Assembly: GCF_029227915.1 (NCBI RefSeq)
Contig: NC_079878.1
Span: 23,649,501-23,713,500, forward strand
Direction of reading: 5' to 3'
DNA: 64,000 nucleotides
DNA from: Hydractinia symbiolongicarpus
Lineage: Eukaryota > Cnidaria > Hydrozoa > Anthoathecata > Hydractiniidae
A program made the translations under genes and the position numbers. Every line of letters begins with the position of its first letter. Within the stretch, counting starts at the first letter, position 1. Positions 59,645-64,000 of the stretch are shown here, one piece after another. The notes under the pieces are model-generated. The model saw only the letters and a list, made by a program, of their open reading frames with translations, had not been told where the DNA came from and searched no databases.

Positions 59645-59893
59645 CAAGTCCCCAGTCCCGGCTCCAGAATGCCCGGTCAAGCCCCGGCGAGTCATGCCAG
59701 AGACTATAAAAGTGTGAATCTATCCTTTCTGCTTTAGATTGATATATTAGGTGGTTGTCTAGTTGAGCGATTGTTGTGATTGTACAACTTTCGTAGCTCA
59801 AATGGGAGATTTAAATGCACCAGGACCCCCTTCGTAGGACCCTTGCTTGATAGCAGTACCAATAGGAACTGAAGAGGCTATCCTGGGTATATA
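59645..59893 (+). mobile_element. tRNA-derived SINE, family B, diverged copy
   Basis: Plus strand: CCAGAATGCCCGGTCAAGCC at a worn head, then GAGTCATGCCAGAGACTATA, GGTTGTCTAGTTGAGCGATT, CGTAGCTCAAATGGGAG, ACCCCCTTCGTAGGACCC and TAGCAGTACCAATAGGAACT, aligned end to end with the 20.5 kb copy. The B box is damaged, so it is transcriptionally dead. Confidence 0.8.
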
Positions 59894-60697
59894 TTTTCAG
59901 TAATAACAGTTAAAAGGTAAAACATCAAATTCAAATCTTTACTTTTTTACTTTGAATTGGCCTAGAGCAAATTGTATGATTTACCCCCATTAAAAGATAG
60001 TTGGTATGTGTTAATACCATTCTGTTCACACAAGGGTAAGTTGTGCTGGTTTTCAAGAAGGATCGTACTTGTTAGTTCTAGCAAAACTAAACGGGAAAAT
60101 AAAAATGCAGAAGCTGCAACGCTACATACTATGGAGAAACATCACGCCACCTGAATGTAATTACTTTAAAATTGATTCCATAGGAACCTGGTACTAGTTT
60201 GTTCAAATCAAACTGATTTGATTAAAAAAAATGGGGCCTTTGAAGTCACACTATATTATACATCGTGATTATATCTGTGCAATATTTTGTACGAAAATAT
60301 ACAATTTTGTACAATTAATTGTCTACAACATATTGTAGCAGTGGAAACTTCCTGTATCTCAGGTAGAAGTAATTACTCAATATGAAGAAAATATGTTAGG
60401 TATTACCTCAATCAGTTGGAATTTTGGTTGCAAAGACATTTGTCCTGTAGTTCTTAATAAATTTAAAAAAGGTTAGCTCATTAGAGTTCCTTATTTCTTA
60501 GAACAACAAATTACTTGTCATTTTGGTTTAGTGACAACATTAAATCTTCATTTTCTAAGAAACATGCTAAACTAATTAAATCTTTGAGAGATACTTATTA
60601 TCTCCATAGTGTTGACTATTATATAAAGAACAGTGCTGCGAATGTCTGCTTTAGTTGCAGTCAATACATTTAGAAGCATCGTAGAATATCACTGAAA

Positions 60698-61770
60698 ATG
60701 CAAAGAAAGTATGTAGTCATGTTTTAATTTCTTGTTGTTGTTGTTTGTTTGTCTTTTTTTCTATTATTTTGTTTTATTTCTTATATTTTTTTTATCTATA
60801 TATTTTTTGGTAGTATCATGGAAACGAGAAGGATTAATTTAATTATCCTTGGCCGTCAGTTTACCTCAACAACATTCTTCTCTTCTCTTTATTTATTAAC
60901 CATGAAAATTTACAAGGATATATAATTTTAGATACAAATCTGCTATCAATATGTGTCCTTAAAGTTAGTTTTCTTTGATAAACCGTTGCAGTTTCTCAAC
61001 TTTTTCAAACGAAATGAATGTGACATTTTTAGATTCAACAGCAAGCAAACAACCTGGTTAAACATTTTTTATTAATTTTATGCTCATGCTCATTGCTTAT
61101 AACCGAGGCTTATTTAGTACAATTCGAAGATTGAGAAGACTTTGACCGTAACATTAATACCACCAAAACAGCGTTTTCATATGTCGGATTAAATTGTAAA
61201 ATTTATACACACACCAACTCTACATAGCGTCTTTAACATCCAAAAGCGTTACGTTGGAGATTAGCATCGTTTCCACCATGAGAATTGTATTAGAACAAAT
61301 AAAAAATTCTCTTGACTAACTTTTATTTTTCTTGTAGAATGATTCGAATTCAACATTTCACAAGGGAATTGTTTGCAAAACAAATCAATTTATCGAAATG
61401 TGTGGAAATGTCGACGGGTCAAACACATGCTCGGCATGGATCCGGATCATATTGGACTTCCTTGCATCCAGCAGAATATGACAAACAGGCCATTGCTGAA
61501 AATAACTATGACTCGAATGGTTCTATGCAAAGTAGATTGATAAATATGGGCAAATTGGATTGGGTTGTTGAAGTAAAGATTCCCATTAACGATCCATATC
61601 TGCAGAAGATAAATATCGAACATCGAGATATTTATATTTACAAAAAGAAAATGAATTTAGGCGACTTCGAACACAAAATTGACAAATTTGAAAACTTCAA
61701 ATTTATTGAAAATGTCAGTGATCTTGGTGATTATTTTTGTTACTTAGACGAATATTTTAACGAAAAATAA
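60698..61770 (+). CDS. Candidate small two-exon gene, 147 aa, possible mitochondrial protein
   Basis: The second exon, 61338-61770, follows a strong acceptor (TTTTATTTTTCTTGTAG) and stays open for 143 codons to TAA. An ATG at 60698 (MQRK) runs into a consensus donor AAA/GTATGT at 60708/60709, and joining the two keeps frame (148 codons in all). The N-terminal 25 residues are rich in Arg, Lys and aliphatic residues with a single Glu (IRIQHFTRELFAKQINLSK), resembling a mitochondrial presequence. The central part (QTHARHGSGSYWTSLHPAEY) looks conserved and non-repetitive; the C-terminus is acidic and lysine-rich. Not recognised. ATG 61339 inside exon 2 is an alternative start if exon 1 is wrong. 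Confidence 0.5.
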
Positions 61771-62744
61771 GTCAAATTTGTTCGATAAAACAGCAACTTG
61801 TAGGTATTTCGTTACGGAACGGAATGTTTAATAACATGGAAATAACTTTAGTGTCGTAAATTTGCCTAATTCTTCTTCTTCCTCATAAAAATATTAGCCG
61901 ATGTTTCTCTGTATTAGCAATGTCCGTGATATGTACGGTAGAAAAAAAATTTATTTCTGCAATACATAAATCGGACATGCACGTGGACTTGGGTACATGC
62001 TAACTAGTTTACTGATAATTAGTCGCATGGCAGGGTTTTAGTTAAAAATCCCTCCGTTTTTCACACATTTTGTTGATTATTAAGGATTTCTTACCCGACA
62101 GATCGAGTACAAAGAGTACTAAGTATGTGTAATTATAAGTAAATTTATACATTTTGTGCATACATGATGTTAAAGAAGTATTGTGCAGTGGTAGGTGTAA
62201 GTTGATTAAAGGTGAAAAAAGAGGTGAAAACCGCTTGTAACTTATGTGGTGTTTGTGCAAACTAAAAACTAATAATTAAATATCTTATAAAAGTCTACAA
62301 ATTTCACATAAATATATATAACAATAAATAAAACGTATCAGATGCCTACATGCCTAGATAAAAACACGCATAAATACAAGAAGAAGTAACAGAAGTGAAC
62401 CTTTTTGTATTGAAATCGCTGAAACTTGAGTCTTTTGAAGTCTTATACTTCACTTCTATTGACTATTGAACAACAAGCGAATGTTAAAAAAGATTCGAAC
62501 ATCACTTCGTAAATCATTTAAATAATAATCGGTCCGTAGATAATACGGATAAATTTATTTTATTTTATTTTATTTTATTATATAATAAACAATAACAATG
62601 TAAAATAAACAAACTGGGTTTTCCCCTACACTCCCCACACATTGCAGATTGCATAGGTCATTTCATAAAACTCTCTTTGTAGAGGCCATTTAATATACAA
62701 GTTTCATTAATTCAATGCATAAACACAAGATTTCTTGCAGATCA
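61771..62744. other. Non-coding region between the candidate small gene and the pseudogene
   Basis: Contains a (TTTTA)n stretch at 62553-62580 and a CGTTACGGAACGG motif at 61811-61823 that echoes the inverted repeat at 52.56 kb. Nothing else recognised. Confidence 0.45.
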
Positions 62745-63395
62745 ATACGTAATTCGTTTTGTATTTCCAGCAGCGTTTTTATAACAAGCATCGACTTTTT
62801 AAACTTTCCCATCTCGACTAAGTTCTACTGAGTCGACCATACTAAATTGATAAGTTGAACACAATGCGGAATCTTCTTTCGTAAATAGCGTCTCCTTTCT
62901 TCGAGTTGATTTCAGACTTGAACCATTTTGGTTTTGCAATTAGGCCAGGTACGTTAGTGATTAACCATAGCTCAAAACATGTACTGAAGACCTTTTGAGT
63001 TTGACGTATAACTTTCTGGTATCATCTGAAACCACAAAGTTGCCAGTTTGACTTTTCTTGCTCTTACGCTTCAAAATTTCCATCGTTGTCTCGAATACCC
63101 AAATGTTAAGTCGTTATTGTAATTTGCAGCTCTTTCATTGAAGGTTTCCCGTTAAAGTAAGTAAGTAACTGGACATGTGTTAAATTCAACGTAGTGGTCA
63201 GTAAATAAACTCCGGTAAATGTTGTGATAATTGAATTTTAGTGTTTCACATGATCTCACTAAATGACTTCCTTCATCAGAGTAACCAATTTCGCACAAAC
63301 ACGAGTAAAATTTTGAAGGAAAGTAATCCTCCATATGCATTTTATGTTTATTTTTGCTGTGGTAGCGCAACAGAAAACAACCAGCCAGACTTTGG
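62745..63395 (-). pseudogene. Decayed protein-coding sequence of unknown family
   Basis: On the minus strand an open stretch from about 63395 (after an acceptor-like CTACCACAG) has an EGF-half Cys pattern (YSCLCEIGYSDEG...C) and runs to NTCPVTYLL. After a frame change the reading continues as FNGKPSMKELQITI, HLGIRDNDGNFEA and FELWLITNVPGLIAKPKWF, then SEINSKKGDAIYERRFRIVF, as far as about 62745. This second part is one frame interrupted by about seven stops. The composition is clearly protein-like and not low complexity. I read it as a dead copy of a gene, perhaps from a multigene family with an EGF-like N-terminal part; the family is unknown. No introns are apparent in the retained part. Confidence 0.45.
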
Positions 63396-64000
63396 CAGTG
63401 GCTATTTTTTTATAGTACGAATATGAACTGAAAGGTCGAAAACAATTGATTAGAAAAGAAAATATGAAAGAGGCGATAGCATCAGTAAAAGACTGGCGCT
63501 CTCTGAAATTTATGTATCTTTCATTGCGTCATCACAATCCCAACCAAATAGGTGATATATGTTATTAAATAAAAACAGTATTAGGTATCTATAGGATGCA
63601 AATAAGTAGGTTTTGGGCGTACTTACCAGTAAACAACAAGAAGTTTGACATCAAAAATAAAGAGAAACATATTCCATTGTTTTTTCATTTAACCACAAAC
63701 TGGTATTTTTTAGCAGACTTTTACATCCTGTGTCTAGTTGTTGATGTTTTACAAAGTTTTGATGACATTTTACCGTTTTTTATGTGAAATACATCAATTC
63801 TTTATAACTTTTAAGTAATACTTTTAATACCAAAGCATTAGTCTTTTTTCAGGACTTTTTTCTTGTCATATATCTGTAACATGTAAAATTGATTTATAGC
63901 AAAGGACTTTTTCATGGAGCAGACCAAGCCTCTCGGTTTGGTCTTCAAAATTAACACTGTTATGATAGACATAAAATAGACTTAATTCAAACGTCTTATA
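63396..64000. other. Right edge, nothing recognised
   Basis: A+T-rich. The 63-codon frame at 63596-63787 is hydrophobic-aromatic but has no start context or homology that I recognise. Confidence 0.5.

Overview
The window is eukaryotic nuclear DNA, A+T-rich and intron-rich, and almost certainly from an invertebrate animal. A cnidarian, perhaps a medusozoan, is my best guess. The basis is an ELAPOR-type metazoan membrane-protein gene, a C7orf57/DUF5524-type gene, non-LTR retrotransposon fragments of a kind common in cnidarian assemblies, tRNA-derived SINEs and many short DNA transposons. I cannot name the species. Nothing bacterial, organellar or viral was recognised. No CRISPR, rRNA or functional tRNA gene was seen.

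Layout. 1-4.9 kb: non-coding, with two head-to-tail Helitron-like repeats. 4.9-26.4 kb (+): a 12-coding-exon ELAPOR1/2 orthologue of 966 aa. All exon phases agree, and there is probably a 3'UTR intron. Its introns hold SINEs, a TIR element with a 5-bp target duplication, a LINE 3' end, another TIR element and a cluster of Helitron-like repeats. 28.1-31.0 kb (+): a three-exon gene for a secreted, probably GPI-anchored, 296-aa protein of unknown family. 31.2-31.5 kb: two more Helitron-like units. 32.7 kb: an 84-bp MITE with a perfect 9-bp target duplication. 33.3 kb (+): a small zinc-ribbon protein followed directly by a 33-bp minisatellite. 34.5-34.9 kb: a recent 206-bp tandem duplication. 36.9-43.6 kb (-): a seven-exon C7orf57-like gene in which three symmetric phase-1 exons each carry an SEY..A.QGGH motif. 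44-47 kb: a SINE, a perfect 41-bp palindrome and an old tandem duplication. 47.5-48.8 and 57.4-58.7 kb (+): decayed LINEs. 52.2-52.5 kb: about 300 bp of pure (AT)n. 53.2 and 60.7-61.8 kb (+): two candidate small genes. 55.7, 56.6-57.3 and 59.1-59.6 kb: MITEs. 59.65-59.9 kb: another SINE. 62.7-63.4 kb (-): a decayed coding sequence of unknown family.

The genes do not form an obvious functional unit. The ELAPOR-like and GPI-type proteins both enter the secretory pathway; the C7orf57-like product appears to be cytoplasmic and largely disordered. The most distinctive content is the layered mobile-element record. It includes a Helitron-like family (5' TC, 3' hairpin plus CTAG, A/T insertion), two MITEs with 9-bp target duplications, three tRNA-like SINE families, and an 80-bp DNA patch copied within one gene. 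Exon models were built by hand from GT/AG sites, reading phase and remembered family sequence; none was tested against transcripts.
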